This document shows, one piece after another, positions 17,670 to 26,425 of a stretch of DNA of 64,000 nucleotides. This DNA is from Oceanicola sp. (lineage in GTDB: Bacteria > Pseudomonadota > Alphaproteobacteria > Rhodobacterales > Rhodobacteraceae): assembly GCA_017792405.1 (NCBI GenBank), contig CP051231.1, forward strand, positions 3,356,062-3,420,061. Direction: 5' to 3'. Made by a program: the position numbers and the translations under genes. The notes under the pieces were generated by a model. It saw only the letters and a list, made by a program, of their open reading frames with translations. It was not told the origin of the DNA and made no database searches. Each line of letters opens with the position of its first letter. Position 1 is the stretch's first letter.

Positions 17670-19121
17670 TCAAGCCATGTGCAGCTTCACATACTCGAAG
17701 TCGCCGGGCTTGTTGTCGATCCCGACCTTGGGCGCGGCGATCCAGCTGGCGTATTTGCCGGGCTCGTAGCAGGGCTTCATCAGCGACTGGATGAAGTCGC
17801 CATCGGCCTTGGTGGGGAGCCACTCGTCCTTCTTGGCGTTGTACTCTTCCTCGGAGAGCGGGGTGCCCTGCGGGTCGAACTTGGCGGCCGAGAAGACGCC
17901 GATCTGGCGGTGGAAGCTTTCGTGCGGGAGGGTCAGCTCGAACTCGATGCCCATCTTCTCGATGGCCTTGTTCCAGCGGCCGACACCGCCCGAGGCATCG
18001 CGCACGTAATCGTCGCGCAGGCGCATGTTGATGGCGGTCAGCGCGGGCACTTCCTCCTGCACCACCTTGCCGTCGACGAGGTTCCAGACCTTGTAGGTGT
18101 CGCCGCGCAGCTGGTGATCGTCGTCGATCCGGTGCTCCATGTAGCGGCCCTTAATGCCGGCGTTGAAGGCGTTGGCTGCGTTGGTGGAGACCTCCTGCCC
18201 GAAGAGGTCGAGCGAGAGGGTGTAATGCAGGTTCAGCTTTTTCTGGATCGTCGGCAGGTCGATCACGCCGAGGTCGCGGATCTTGTTGATGTCGTAGGGG
18301 TCGGTGATGCCCGCCGCCTTCATCGCTTCGCAGGTGGCCTGCACCACGCGGCCCACGCCGGTTTCGCCCACGAACATGTGGTGCGCCTCTTCGGTGAGCA
18401 TGAAGCGGCAGGTGCGGGATAGTGGATCGAAGCCGGATTGGGCGAGGGACTCGAGCTGCATCTTGCCGTCACGGTCCGTGAAGTAGGTGAACATGAAGAA
18501 AGAGAGCCAGTCGGGCGTTTCCTCGTTGAAGGCGCCGAGCATGCGGGGGGCCTCGTCGGAGCCCGACGACCGGCGGAGCAGGTCATCGGCCTCTTCGCGG
18601 CCGTCTTTGCCGAAGTATTTGAACAGCAGGTAGACCATCGCCCAGAGGTGGCGGCCTTCCTCGACGTTGACCTGGAAGAGGTTGCGCAGGTCGTAGAGGG
18701 AGGGCGCGGTGAGGCCGAGGAAGCGCTGCTGCTCGACGGAGCCCGGCTCGGTGTCGCCCTGGATCACGATCAAGCGCTTCAGCATGTTGCGATACTCGCC
18801 CGGCACCTCCTGCCATGCGGGCTGGCCGGCGTGCTCGCCGCAAGGAATGGTGCGGCCCTCGCCCTGCGGGGCCAGCAGAACGCCCCAGCGATACTCGGGC
18901 ATCTTCACGTAGTCGAACTTGGCCCAGCCCTTCGGGTCGACCGAAACGGCGGTGCGCAGGTAGACGAGGCTCTCCTGAAAGTTCTGCGGGATCAGGTCAT
19001 TCCACCAGTTGATATAACCGGGGTGCCATTTTTCCAGCGCCTTGAGCACGCGCTTGTCTTCCGACAGGCCCACGTTGTTGGGGATCTGGGTGTCGTAGGA
19101 GACGTTGATCAGGTCGAGCAT
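17670..19121 (-). CDS. boxB: benzoyl-CoA 2,3-epoxidase subunit B (di-iron oxygenase)
   Basis: A 483-residue di-iron oxygenase that epoxidises benzoyl-CoA at C2-C3. The carboxylate/histidine ligands are visible in VEEGRHLW (Glu154/155, His158) and TEEAHHMF (Glu244/245, His247/248). The N-terminus IPNNVGLSEDKRVLKALEKW is typical of BoxB. An AAGGAGG site precedes the ATG at 19121. It is encoded directly after boxC and before the small cysteine-motif gene and boxA. Confidence 0.97.
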   Translation of the reverse strand: MLDLINVSYDTQIPNNVGLSEDKRVLKALEKWHPGYINWWNDLIPQNFQESLVYLRTAVSVDPKGWAKFDYVKMPEYRWGVLLAPQGEGRTIPCGEHAGQPAWQEVPGEYRNMLKRLIVIQGDTEPGSVEQQRFLGLTAPSLYDLRNLFQVNVEEGRHLWAMVYLLFKYFGKDGREEADDLLRRSSGSDEAPRMLGAFNEETPDWLSFFMFTYFTDRDGKMQLESLAQSGFDPLSRTCRFMLTEEAHHMFVGETGVGRVVQATCEAMKAAGITDPYDINKIRDLGVIDLPTIQKKLNLHYTLSLDLFGQEVSTNAANAFNAGIKGRYMEHRIDDDHQLRGDTYKVWNLVDGKVVQEEVPALTAINMRLRDDYVRDASGGVGRWNKAIEKMGIEFELTLPHESFHRQIGVFSAAKFDPQGTPLSEEEYNAKKDEWLPTKADGDFIQSLMKPCYEPGKYASWIAAPKVGIDNKPGDFEYVKLHMA

Positions 19122-19142
19122 TTTTTCCTCCTTGGTGGTGGA

Positions 19143-19178
19143 AAAATCTTCGCGAAGACTTTTCCTGCCGAAGATTTT
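19143..19178. other. inverted repeat in the boxC-boxB spacer
   Basis: AAAATCTTCG (19143-19152) and CGAAGATTTT (19169-19178) are perfect ten-base arms around a 16-base loop. A nested TCTTCGCGAAGA palindrome at 19147-19158 offers an alternative fold. It sits in the 76-base gap between boxC and boxB and could act as a partial terminator or mRNA-processing element. Confidence 0.55.
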
Positions 19179-19197
19179 GTTTTGAAAGACCGTCTGG

Positions 19198-20856
19198 TCA
19201 GACGCGTTGCATGTTGTAGTCGCCGCGGATGCCGGTGCCGTAGCGCTGGAGCGCGCCTTCGGGGCCGACGGCGTTGGGGCGCTGGAAGATCCAGTTCTGC
19301 CAGGCGGTCAGGCGGCCGAAGATACGGGTTTCCATGGTTTCCGGCCCGGCGAAGCGCAGGTTGGCCTCCATCCCGGTCATCGCATCGGGGGAGAAGCTGG
19401 CGCGCTCTTCCATGAAGATGCGGATCTCGTCTTCCCAGTCGATGTCATCGAGGATGTAGGTGACGAGACCTAGCTCGTCGGCCTCTTCGGCCTCCAGCGG
19501 CTCGCCGACCTTTTCTTTCAGTTCCTCCACAGCCTCAGGCGTGCCGAGAAAGCGGGTTTGCAGGCGGGTCAGGTCGTTGCCCATCGGGTACTGGCCAAAG
19601 TTGCTTTCGGCGAGGGTGATTGTGGCGAGCGGGCGATTGTCACCCTCGAACTCGTCTTCCATCATGTAGGTCCGGTCGCAGGCCCAGAGGATCTCGGCCA
19701 GCACGCCGGCAAAGCAGGAGCCATGCTCGACGAGGGCGACGAGGCTGCGGGAGGTCACGTCGATCCGCTTGAGGACGCGCTTCCAGAAGCCGAGGGTCTC
19801 GGCGGCGAGCCAGTGGTCGGCGTTGTCGGTCAGGGCCTTTTCGTGGGCCAGCAGCGCCTCGGGGTCGCCTTGGGTGCGGAAGGTCCAAGTGCCCTGCTCC
19901 ATCTCGTTCAGGCGCAGGTGCAGGATGGCGTCATCCAGCTCGCGGGCGAGCTTGAGCATGTAGCTCTGGTCGCCCTGGGCCAGAAGCTCCTCGGCGGAGG
20001 CCGGGGCGGCGAACTCGGGGCCTTTGAGGGTGATCGTGGCGGAGCGTGCCTCGCGGTCCAGCTCGACCTCGACGTGGGTGTAGGTCACGGCGTTGTCGGT
20101 GATGGTGCGCTCGATTGGGCCGAGAGTGATGCCCTGCTCGGCGCGGGTGGGCATGGCGGCAGCGAATTCGGCGGCGCGCTCGGTGACGGTGGCGTCGAAC
20201 TTGCTGTTGGGCACCACCTCGTCGACCAGGCGCCAGTCTTTCGCCCGCTTGCCGCGCACGCCCTCTTCCATCGCGCAGAACACATCGGCGAGGTCGCGGC
20301 GGACCTTGCGCTTGTCGGTCACGCGGGTCAGGCCGCCGGTGCCGGGGAGCACGGCGAGGAGCGGCACTTCGGGGAGCGCAACGGAGCTAGATGAGTCGTC
20401 GGTCAGCATGATGTGGTTGCAGGCCAGCGCCAGCTCGTAGCCACCCCCGGCGCAGGCGCCTTTCACGGCGGCGATCCACTTCTGCCCCGAGTCCGCCTCG
20501 GCGGCCTCGAAGGTGTTGCGGGTCTCGTTGGTGAACTTGCAGAAGTTGACCTTGTGGGCGTGCGAAGCACCGCCCAGCATGCGGATGTTGGCCCCGGCGC
20601 AGAACACGCGGTCCTTGCCGGACTGCATGATCACCACCTTTACCTCGGGGTGCTCGAAGCGCATGCGCTGCACCACGTCGGCCAGCTCGATGTCGACGCC
20701 GAGGTCGTAGCTGTTGAGCTTGAGCTGGTAGCCGTCGAACAGGCCGCCATCCTCGTCCACGTCCATCGTGACGCGGGCAACCTCGCCCTCATAGGTCACT
20801 TTCCAGTGCCGATACTTCGACGGGTCGGTGCGGAAGTCGATTGGCTGTTCACTCAT
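19198..20856 (-). CDS. boxC: 2,3-epoxybenzoyl-CoA dihydrolase (benzoyl-CoA-dihydrodiol lyase)
   Basis: A 552-residue enoyl-CoA hydratase-superfamily enzyme that hydrolytically opens the ring of 2,3-epoxybenzoyl-CoA, releasing formate and 3,4-dehydroadipyl-CoA semialdehyde. Two crotonase-like halves are recognisable: the first contains FCAGANIRMLGG and ACAGGGYELALACNH, the second GSCFAGVLAEILWACDR. Length fits BoxC. The ATG at 20856 follows AGGAGACGCGCC. Two TGCA-N6 sites lie about 65-130 bases upstream, so boxC heads its own BoxR-controlled transcript. Confidence 0.96.
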   Translation of the reverse strand: MSEQPIDFRTDPSKYRHWKVTYEGEVARVTMDVDEDGGLFDGYQLKLNSYDLGVDIELADVVQRMRFEHPEVKVVIMQSGKDRVFCAGANIRMLGGASHAHKVNFCKFTNETRNTFEAAEADSGQKWIAAVKGACAGGGYELALACNHIMLTDDSSSSVALPEVPLLAVLPGTGGLTRVTDKRKVRRDLADVFCAMEEGVRGKRAKDWRLVDEVVPNSKFDATVTERAAEFAAAMPTRAEQGITLGPIERTITDNAVTYTHVEVELDREARSATITLKGPEFAAPASAEELLAQGDQSYMLKLARELDDAILHLRLNEMEQGTWTFRTQGDPEALLAHEKALTDNADHWLAAETLGFWKRVLKRIDVTSRSLVALVEHGSCFAGVLAEILWACDRTYMMEDEFEGDNRPLATITLAESNFGQYPMGNDLTRLQTRFLGTPEAVEELKEKVGEPLEAEEADELGLVTYILDDIDWEDEIRIFMEERASFSPDAMTGMEANLRFAGPETMETRIFGRLTAWQNWIFQRPNAVGPEGALQRYGTGIRGDYNMQRV

Positions 20857-20918
20857 GGCGCGTCTCCTCTTGAGTCCGCTGTCTTACAGGGTTGGCCGCG
20901 TCGCGGCAATGGTTCTTT

Positions 20919-20932
20919 TGCATAATAGTTCA
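20919..20932. promoter_or_regulatory. BoxR-like site, proximal to boxC
   Basis: TGCATAATAGTTCA fits TGCA-N6-TGCA with one mismatch. It lies 63 bases upstream of the boxC start. Confidence 0.5.
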
Positions 20933-20970
20933 CATATGGCGCGGTTTTGCCGCGCTACCATGTGTTTTAT

Positions 20971-20984
20971 TGCATTATAATGCA
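20971..20984. promoter_or_regulatory. BoxR-like operator, perfect palindrome, distal to boxC
   Basis: TGCATTATAATGCA is a perfect 14-base palindrome and an exact TGCA-N6-TGCA match. It overlaps the stop codon of the DUF309 gene (20975-20977) and lies 115 bases upstream of boxC. It is the best example of the motif in the window. Confidence 0.7.
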
Positions 20985-21412
20985 TCTTTCGCCGCAATTA
21001 TCGCGCTGGATCGAATCGACTCCACTCGAACAGTGAACCACCCGGCGGGGCGATGCGGGGGCGTGAAGGGTGCCGCCTCGTCCAGCAGGCGGGCGGCGAT
21101 GTCGCACAGGCGGAGCGCGGCGGAGGGGCGGTTCATCCGGGCCTTCAGCCCGGCGTTGGCCAGCTGGATCAGGGCCTGGATGCCAACCCGGTCGGGGCCA
21201 TCGGGGAGCACGATCCAGACCGGCTCGAGCACCTCATGCGCCTCCCAGTAGAACCCGGCATCGATCCAGTCGAGGCCGATGCGCAGGGCGTCGGAGCCCA
21301 GCGGATCGGTCTCGGCGCTGGCGCGGATGGCGTCAAAGGCGCCCTCCGGGTGACGCGGGTTCTGGCCCGGCACATAGGCGTAGTCGGGCCGGGGATCCGC
21401 CGCGAGGGTCAC
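20975..21412 (-). CDS. DUF309-family protein
   Basis: A 145-residue protein with the DUF309 core: FYWEAHEVLEPVW (about 54-66) and the helical IQALIQLANAGLK segment. The family is small, helical and uncharacterised. It overlaps the upstream hydrolase gene by four bases and is the last gene of the ligase operon; the boxC promoter overlaps its 3-prime end. No enzymatic role can be assigned. Confidence 0.85.
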   Translation of the reverse strand: MTLAADPRPDYAYVPGQNPRHPEGAFDAIRASAETDPLGSDALRIGLDWIDAGFYWEAHEVLEPVWIVLPDGPDRVGIQALIQLANAGLKARMNRPSAALRLCDIAARLLDEAAPFTPPHRPAGWFTVRVESIRSSAIIAAKDAL

Positions 21413-22215
21413 GCGGGCACCACCTCTTCACGCTCCAGCCGGATCAGGCGGGCGGAGAACTCGGCCACGGCATCGAGCACCGCCTGCGGCTGGTCGAGAT
21501 GGGGGCTGTGGCGGCAATCCTCGAGGATCACGGTATCAACGGGTGCGTAGCTGCGCTCCTCGACCTCACGCACCTGCGCCAGTGTGCCGTATTGGTCATC
21601 TGCACCCTGGATCACCAGAGAGGGGATGCGCAGGTAATCGACCACCTCGCCCACGTGCCACTCCGTGAAACCGGGGGCGAGCCAGGCGTCGTTCCAGCCA
21701 CAGAAGGTGGCCTCCGGGTCAGCGTGATACTTGGCCATGCGCGGCTTGAGCTCAGCCTCGAAGGCATCACGGGCGGCTGCAATGGCAGCAAGTCCGGCAG
21801 GCTCAGTGAAGAAATGGGGGGCCATCAGAACCAGCCCGCGAATGCGGTGATCGGCATGACGGCCGGCGTATTCGGCGGCGATGGTCGCGCCATCGGAATG
21901 GCCCATGAGGATGTATTGCTCGGCGCCGATGGCAGCGAGAACGTCCGGAAGGCTCTCCATCGCCTCGCGGGTCATGTAGTCGAGCGGGCGGGGCAGATCG
22001 GCGGGGTCGGACTGGCCGTAGCCCGCGCGGGAATAGGCGAAGACACGCAGGCCGGTCGCCTGCGCCAGCTTCTCGGGGATGTCGCGCCAGAGGGCGAGAC
22101 AGCCGAGGCCTTCATGCAAGAGGACGATGACGGGCGCGGATGTATCGCCGCCCCAGCTCTGCCATTCGAGCGATTTGCCTGCCGCAGTGACGCGGCCCTT
22201 GCCGGGAAACTCCAT
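21409..22215 (-). CDS. alpha/beta-fold hydrolase
   Basis: A 268-residue alpha/beta hydrolase. Visible are the oxyanion region LLHEGLG (about 30-36), nucleophile elbow MGHSDGA, acid GADDQYG and histidine CRHSPHLDQP near the C-terminus, a complete catalytic triad. The start at 22215 overlaps the ligase stop by four bases. Similar hydrolases accompany benzoate-CoA ligase genes. Hydrolysis of a pathway CoA ester or lactone is possible but not shown. Confidence 0.86.
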   Translation of the reverse strand: MEFPGKGRVTAAGKSLEWQSWGGDTSAPVIVLLHEGLGCLALWRDIPEKLAQATGLRVFAYSRAGYGQSDPADLPRPLDYMTREAMESLPDVLAAIGAEQYILMGHSDGATIAAEYAGRHADHRIRGLVLMAPHFFTEPAGLAAIAAARDAFEAELKPRMAKYHADPEATFCGWNDAWLAPGFTEWHVGEVVDYLRIPSLVIQGADDQYGTLAQVREVEERSYAPVDTVILEDCRHSPHLDQPQAVLDAVAEFSARLIRLEREEVVPA

Positions 22216-23753
22216 CACGCCGCCTCCGGATCGCGCAACTTGAAGCGCTGGATCTTTCCGGTGGCGGTTTTGGGCAGCTCGTCGACCACTTCGATCCATC
22301 GGGGGTATTTCCACATTCCGATCTTCTCCTTGACCATTTCCTTGAGGTCGCTGGCAATGTCGGCGCTGGCCCCCTCCTTCAGCACGATGTAGGCGGCGGG
22401 CTTGTCGAGCCCCTTCTCGTCGGCGCGGGCCACCACGGCGGCCTCGAGCACGGCGGGGTGCTCCACCAGCGCCTGCTCCACCTCGAAGGGGGAGACCCAG
22501 ATGCCCGAGACCTTGAACATGTCGTCGGTGCGGCCGCAGTAAACGTAGCGCCCCTGCCCGTCGCGTTCGTATTTGTCGCCCGTGCGGGTCCAGTGGCCCT
22601 GAAAGGTGGCCATGCTCTTGGCGCGGCGGTTCCAGTAACCCTCGGCGGCGGAGGGGCCACGCACCAGCAGCTCGCCGACCTCGCCATCGGCCACGTCTTC
22701 GTCGTGCTCATCGACCAGCCGCACCTCATAGCCCGGAACGGCCGTGCCGGAGGTGCCATAGACACATTCGCCGGGGCGGTTGGAGAGGAAGATGTGCAGC
22801 ATTTCGGTGGAGCCGACACCATCGACGATCTCGGCGCCCCAGAGCTTCTCCCAGCGTTCGCCGATCTCGCGCGGCAATGCCTCGCCAGCGGAGGTGCAGA
22901 GGCGGACGGTATGGGCAGGCGCGCCGCCGGCCTTTTCCTGCGCGGCGACGAGGGCGGCGAAGAGCGTGGGCACGCCGCAAAAGAGCGTGGGCTTCTCCTC
23001 GGCCATGATCGCAAAGCAGGCCTCGGGCGTGGGGCGGCCGGAGTAGATGACGGTGGTCGCGCCGACGGCCATTGGAAAGCTCATCGCGTTGCCCAGCCCG
23101 TAGGCGAAGAACATCTTGGCGGCGGAAAACACGGTGTCATCTTCGCGGATGCCGAGCACGTCCTTGCCGAAGGTATCGGCGGTGGCCTTCAGGCTGGCGT
23201 GCACGTGGCGCACCCCCTTGGGCACGCCGGTGGAGCCAGAGGAGTAGAGCCAGAAGGCCAGCTCATCCTCATGGGCCTCCACGGCCTCCATCGGCTCGGC
23301 GCCCTGCGTGAATGCGGTGTAGCTCTCGGTGCCCTCGGGGGCCTCGCCGATCACCACGATGGCGCGGAGGAAGCGGTTGTTCTCTACCGCCGGCTTGACC
23401 GTGTCCCACATCGCGCCGGAAACCACGAGGACGGATGCGCGGCTGTCTTCGAGGATCGCCTCGTAGACCGGCGCGGCGAGCAGGGTGTTGAGCGGCACCG
23501 GGATCGCCCCGGCCTTCAGCGCGCCCCAGAACACGACCGGAAACTCGATCTGGTCGCGGACGATCATCGCCACCCGCTCCTCCCGGCGGACCCCGTGGCG
23601 GGCGAGCGCCCCGGCGAACTTGGCGGTTTCCTCCGCCAGCTCCCCGTAGGTCAGGCTGCGTTTTGCCCCGTCGGCCTCGCGAAAGGCGGGCTTGTCGCCC
23701 CGGCCCTGTGTCACGTGGCGATCGACGAAATAGAGGGCTGCGTTGCTGTTCAT
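22215..23753 (-). CDS. bclA: benzoate-CoA ligase
   Basis: A 512-residue acyl-adenylate-forming enzyme that activates benzoate to benzoyl-CoA, the entry step of the box pathway. The AMP-binding motif YSSGSTGVPKGV is at 170-181. The conserved FFAYGLGNAMSFP and GVGSTEMLHIF segments are typical of benzoate-CoA ligases. The C-terminal PKTATGKIQR holds the adenylation lysine. The start at 23753 follows GGAGGACGAAGCC. A BoxR-like site lies 53 bases upstream. Confidence 0.94.
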   Translation of the reverse strand: MNSNAALYFVDRHVTQGRGDKPAFREADGAKRSLTYGELAEETAKFAGALARHGVRREERVAMIVRDQIEFPVVFWGALKAGAIPVPLNTLLAAPVYEAILEDSRASVLVVSGAMWDTVKPAVENNRFLRAIVVIGEAPEGTESYTAFTQGAEPMEAVEAHEDELAFWLYSSGSTGVPKGVRHVHASLKATADTFGKDVLGIREDDTVFSAAKMFFAYGLGNAMSFPMAVGATTVIYSGRPTPEACFAIMAEEKPTLFCGVPTLFAALVAAQEKAGGAPAHTVRLCTSAGEALPREIGERWEKLWGAEIVDGVGSTEMLHIFLSNRPGECVYGTSGTAVPGYEVRLVDEHDEDVADGEVGELLVRGPSAAEGYWNRRAKSMATFQGHWTRTGDKYERDGQGRYVYCGRTDDMFKVSGIWVSPFEVEQALVEHPAVLEAAVVARADEKGLDKPAAYIVLKEGASADIASDLKEMVKEKIGMWKYPRWIEVVDELPKTATGKIQRFKLRDPEAA

Positions 23754-23805
23754 GGCTTCGTCCTCCCTGACGCGACTCTGTGGAATCGCGCCTCCTCCCT
23801 GTATG

Positions 23806-23819
23806 TGCGTTATAGTGCA
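23806..23819. promoter_or_regulatory. BoxR-like operator upstream of the benzoate-CoA ligase gene
   Basis: TGCGTTATAGTGCA fits the TGCA-N6-TGCA pattern with one mismatch. It lies 53 bases upstream of the ligase start in the divergent promoter shared with pxpB. Confidence 0.6.
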
Positions 23820-23856
23820 TACATCTGCGCGTCGATCAAGCTCGTCGCGTAGTTTT

Positions 23857-23870
23857 TGCATTTTTGTGCA
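23857..23870. promoter_or_regulatory. BoxR-like site upstream of pxpB
   Basis: TGCATTTTTGTGCA is an exact TGCA-N6-TGCA match. It lies 38 bases upstream of the pxpB start and about 104 bases from the ligase gene. It could serve either or both divergent promoters. Confidence 0.55.
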
Positions 23871-23907
23871 TATTGTGGCCGAGGGGCGGGCGGGGGAGAG
23901 TGCGGGC

Positions 23908-24624
23908 ATGGATGCCGAAGAGATCACGCCGGAAATTTTGCCGCTCGGGCAGGATGGCGTGCTTGTGCGCTTTGCCCGCGCCGTCAGCCCAGAAGCCAGC
24001 GCGGCGGTGGCCCGCTTTGCGGCGGAGGCCGAGGGGCTGGCGGGCGAGGTCGCGCCTGCGCTGGCTTCGGTGTTGCTGCGGTTCGACCCGTCACAGATGG
24101 GCCGGGCGGAACTGGTCGCTCGGGTCGAGGACCTGCTGGACGAACGCGAATGGCGCGGGCTGGAAGACCCTGCGCCCACCCGCCGCTGGCGCGTGCCGGT
24201 AGCGCTGGACGGGCCGCAACTGGCCGAAGCGGCAGACTTGGCCGGACTGAGCGAGGCGGAGGCCTGCGACGAGTTTCTGGCGACCGAACTGCGAGTGCGG
24301 GCGATCGGCTTTGCGCCCGGCATGCCCTACCTCGGGTTCCTGCCGGAGCATTGGAACATCCCGCGCCAGACGGACCTGACCCCAAAGGTGCCTGCCGGGG
24401 CGCTGGTGGTGGCGGTGCGGCAGCTTGTGCTGTTTCCGACCGAGAGCGTAACCGGCTGGCGGATGGTCGGGCGCTGCGCCTTCCGGCCGTTCCGGCGGGG
24501 CGCGAAAGAGCCGTTTCCACTGGCGCCGGGGGATGCGCTGCGGTTCGAGCGGGTCGAGGCGGCAGAACTGGAGCGGCTGGAGACGGAGCCGCTGGGCGGC
24601 GCGGTGTGCGAGGAGATCGGATGA
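23908..24624 (+). CDS. pxpB: 5-oxoprolinase subunit PxpB (KipI family)
   Basis: A 238-residue KipI/PxpB-type subunit with the signature FAPGMPYLGFLPE (about 134-146) and TESVTGWRMVGR. With PxpA and PxpC it forms an ATP-dependent 5-oxoprolinase (pyroglutamate to glutamate). The ATG at 23908 follows GGGGGAGAG. It is divergent from the benzoate-CoA ligase and overlaps pxpC by four bases. KipI-type kinase inhibitor function is less likely, given the complete pxpBCA set. Confidence 0.9.
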   Translation: MDAEEITPEILPLGQDGVLVRFARAVSPEASAAVARFAAEAEGLAGEVAPALASVLLRFDPSQMGRAELVARVEDLLDEREWRGLEDPAPTRRWRVPVALDGPQLAEAADLAGLSEAEACDEFLATELRVRAIGFAPGMPYLGFLPEHWNIPRQTDLTPKVPAGALVVAVRQLVLFPTESVTGWRMVGRCAFRPFRRGAKEPFPLAPGDALRFERVEAAELERLETEPLGGAVCEEIG

Positions 24625-25634
24625 CCACGCTCCGGGTGATCGACGCGGGCCCCGCCGTGACGGTGCAAGACATGGGCCGCCCGGGCTGGACGGCCAAAGG
24701 GCTGGCACGGGGCGGCGCGGCGGACCGGTTGGCGCTGCTGGAGGCGGCGGCGCTGCTCGGGCGGGAGGCCCCGCTCGCGGCGCTGGAGATGGCAGGCGCG
24801 GGCGGGCGGTTCACGGTGGATGCGCCCACGCGGTTTTGCCTGACGGGCGCGCGGATGAAGGCCGAGGTCGATGGCCGCCCGGTGGGGCATGCCGAAACGG
24901 CGTTGCTGCCCCCCGGCGCGGTGCTGCGGGTGGGCGGCGCGGAGAAGGGCTCATATGGGTATCTCGCCTTCGCAGGCGGCGTGTTCGGCGAGGACTGGCT
25001 CGGCTCGCGGGCGGCGCACTTGCTGGCGGGCGTGGGGCGGGCACTGGCGGCGGGGGATGAGATCGCGCTGGGAAGTGACCCTGACCCGGAGGCGGCGGCG
25101 CGGGTGCTTGTGCCGGAAGACAGGCTCGGCGGCGGCACAGTGCGGATGATGCCGGGGCCACAGACGGGGCTGTTTGGCGAAGGAGTGCTGGAGCGGTTTC
25201 TAGACACCGCCTTCACCCGAGCCCCGCAGGCCAACCGGCAGGGCGTGCGCTTGGAGTTCGAGGGCGCGCCCTTCGAGAGCGAAACACAGGGGCTGGCCTC
25301 GGATTTCATCACCAGCGGCGACGTGCAGATGACGGGCGACGGGCGGCCCTACGTGCTGCTGGCAGAGAGCCAGACGGTAGGCGGCTACCCGCGGATCGGC
25401 ACGGTGATCGCCGCCGACCTGCCCCGGCTTGCGCAGGCACAGGCGGGGGATGCGGTGCGGTTCGAGATGCTCGCCGTCGAAGAGGCCGATGCGCTCTGGG
25501 AGAGCGAGGCGGCGCAGCTGGCACGGCTGCGCAAGGCCGTGCAGCCCCGGGTGCGCGACCCGCACGACATCCCCGACCTGCTGGGCTATCAACTGGTGGG
25601 CGGGGTGACCCGCGGCAACGAGCTGGAGGACTGA
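24621..25634 (+). CDS. pxpC: 5-oxoprolinase subunit PxpC (biotin-dependent carboxyltransferase-like)
   Basis: A 337-residue PxpC/KipA family protein. The N-terminal DAGPAVTVQDMGRPGW (about 8-23) and the C-terminal ESQTVGGYPRIGTVI are family hallmarks. Its ATG overlaps the pxpB stop, and its stop overlaps the pxpA start by one base, giving a tightly coupled pxpB-pxpC-pxpA operon. Confidence 0.92.
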   Translation: MTTLRVIDAGPAVTVQDMGRPGWTAKGLARGGAADRLALLEAAALLGREAPLAALEMAGAGGRFTVDAPTRFCLTGARMKAEVDGRPVGHAETALLPPGAVLRVGGAEKGSYGYLAFAGGVFGEDWLGSRAAHLLAGVGRALAAGDEIALGSDPDPEAAARVLVPEDRLGGGTVRMMPGPQTGLFGEGVLERFLDTAFTRAPQANRQGVRLEFEGAPFESETQGLASDFITSGDVQMTGDGRPYVLLAESQTVGGYPRIGTVIAADLPRLAQAQAGDAVRFEMLAVEEADALWESEAAQLARLRKAVQPRVRDPHDIPDLLGYQLVGGVTRGNELED

Positions 25635-26392
25635 TGGCGCGGACGATCGACCTGAACGCCGACATGGGCGAGAGCTTTGGCCCTTGGGTGATGGGGCAGG
25701 ACGCCGAGATCCTGAAGGTGGTCACCTCGGCCAACGTGGCCTGCGGCTTTCATGCCGGCGATGCGGATGTGATGAACGCGACCATGTGCGAGGCGGTGAA
25801 ACAGGGCGTGGGGATCGGCGCACATCCGGGCTTTGCGGATTTGCAGGGTTTCGGGCGGCGGCGGATTTCGCTCTCCCGTCAGGAGCTGGGCAACCTCGTC
25901 GCCTACCAGCTCGGCGCGGCACGGGCCGTAGCGGCGCGGGCGGGCGGCAAGGTGCGGCATCTCAAGCTGCACGGGGCGCTGGCCAACATGTGCGCGGAGG
26001 ATGAGGCGATGGCGCGGGCCTGCTACGAGGCGGCGCTGGCGGTGGACCCGGAGCTGGTGATCATGGTCATCGCCCAAACCGCGCAACAGCGCGCGGCGGA
26101 AGAGCTCGGCGCACAGATCGCCTGCGAGATCTTCGCCGACCGCGCCTATGAGGACGACGCCACGCTGGTGGACCGCAAGAAGACGGGCGCGATGATCCAC
26201 GACCCCGAGGAGGCCGCCGCGCGGGTGCTCGGGATGGTCGAAGCGCAGGCGATCTTCGCCGCATCGGGCGCCACCCTGCCCGCGCAGATCGACACCATCT
26301 GCCTGCATGGGGACGGGCCGGAGGCGCTGGCCATCGCCCGCGCGGTGCGGGCGAAGCTGGAAGGCGCCGGATGGGCGCTTGCGCCGCTGTGA
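25634..26392 (+). CDS. pxpA: 5-oxoprolinase subunit PxpA (LamB/YcsF family)
   Basis: A 252-residue LamB/YcsF protein with the N-terminal DLNADMGESFG (5-15), the NVACGFHAGD segment and the GIGAHPGFAD motif, which carry the acidic/histidine active-site residues of the family. The C-terminal TICLHGDGPEAL is also typical. It completes the pxpBCA operon. Confidence 0.93.
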   Translation: MARTIDLNADMGESFGPWVMGQDAEILKVVTSANVACGFHAGDADVMNATMCEAVKQGVGIGAHPGFADLQGFGRRRISLSRQELGNLVAYQLGAARAVAARAGGKVRHLKLHGALANMCAEDEAMARACYEAALAVDPELVIMVIAQTAQQRAAEELGAQIACEIFADRAYEDDATLVDRKKTGAMIHDPEEAAARVLGMVEAQAIFAASGATLPAQIDTICLHGDGPEALAIARAVRAKLEGAGWALAPL

Positions 26393-26425
26393 TTTCACGT
26401 TAGCCTGCGCCGGAGGAGACCAGAC

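Noticed and set aside
22215..24323. A longer benzoate-CoA ligase starting near 24323
   Set aside because: The extension reads antisense through pxpB and the divergent promoter. The ATG at 23753 has a strong ribosome site and gives the normal family length.
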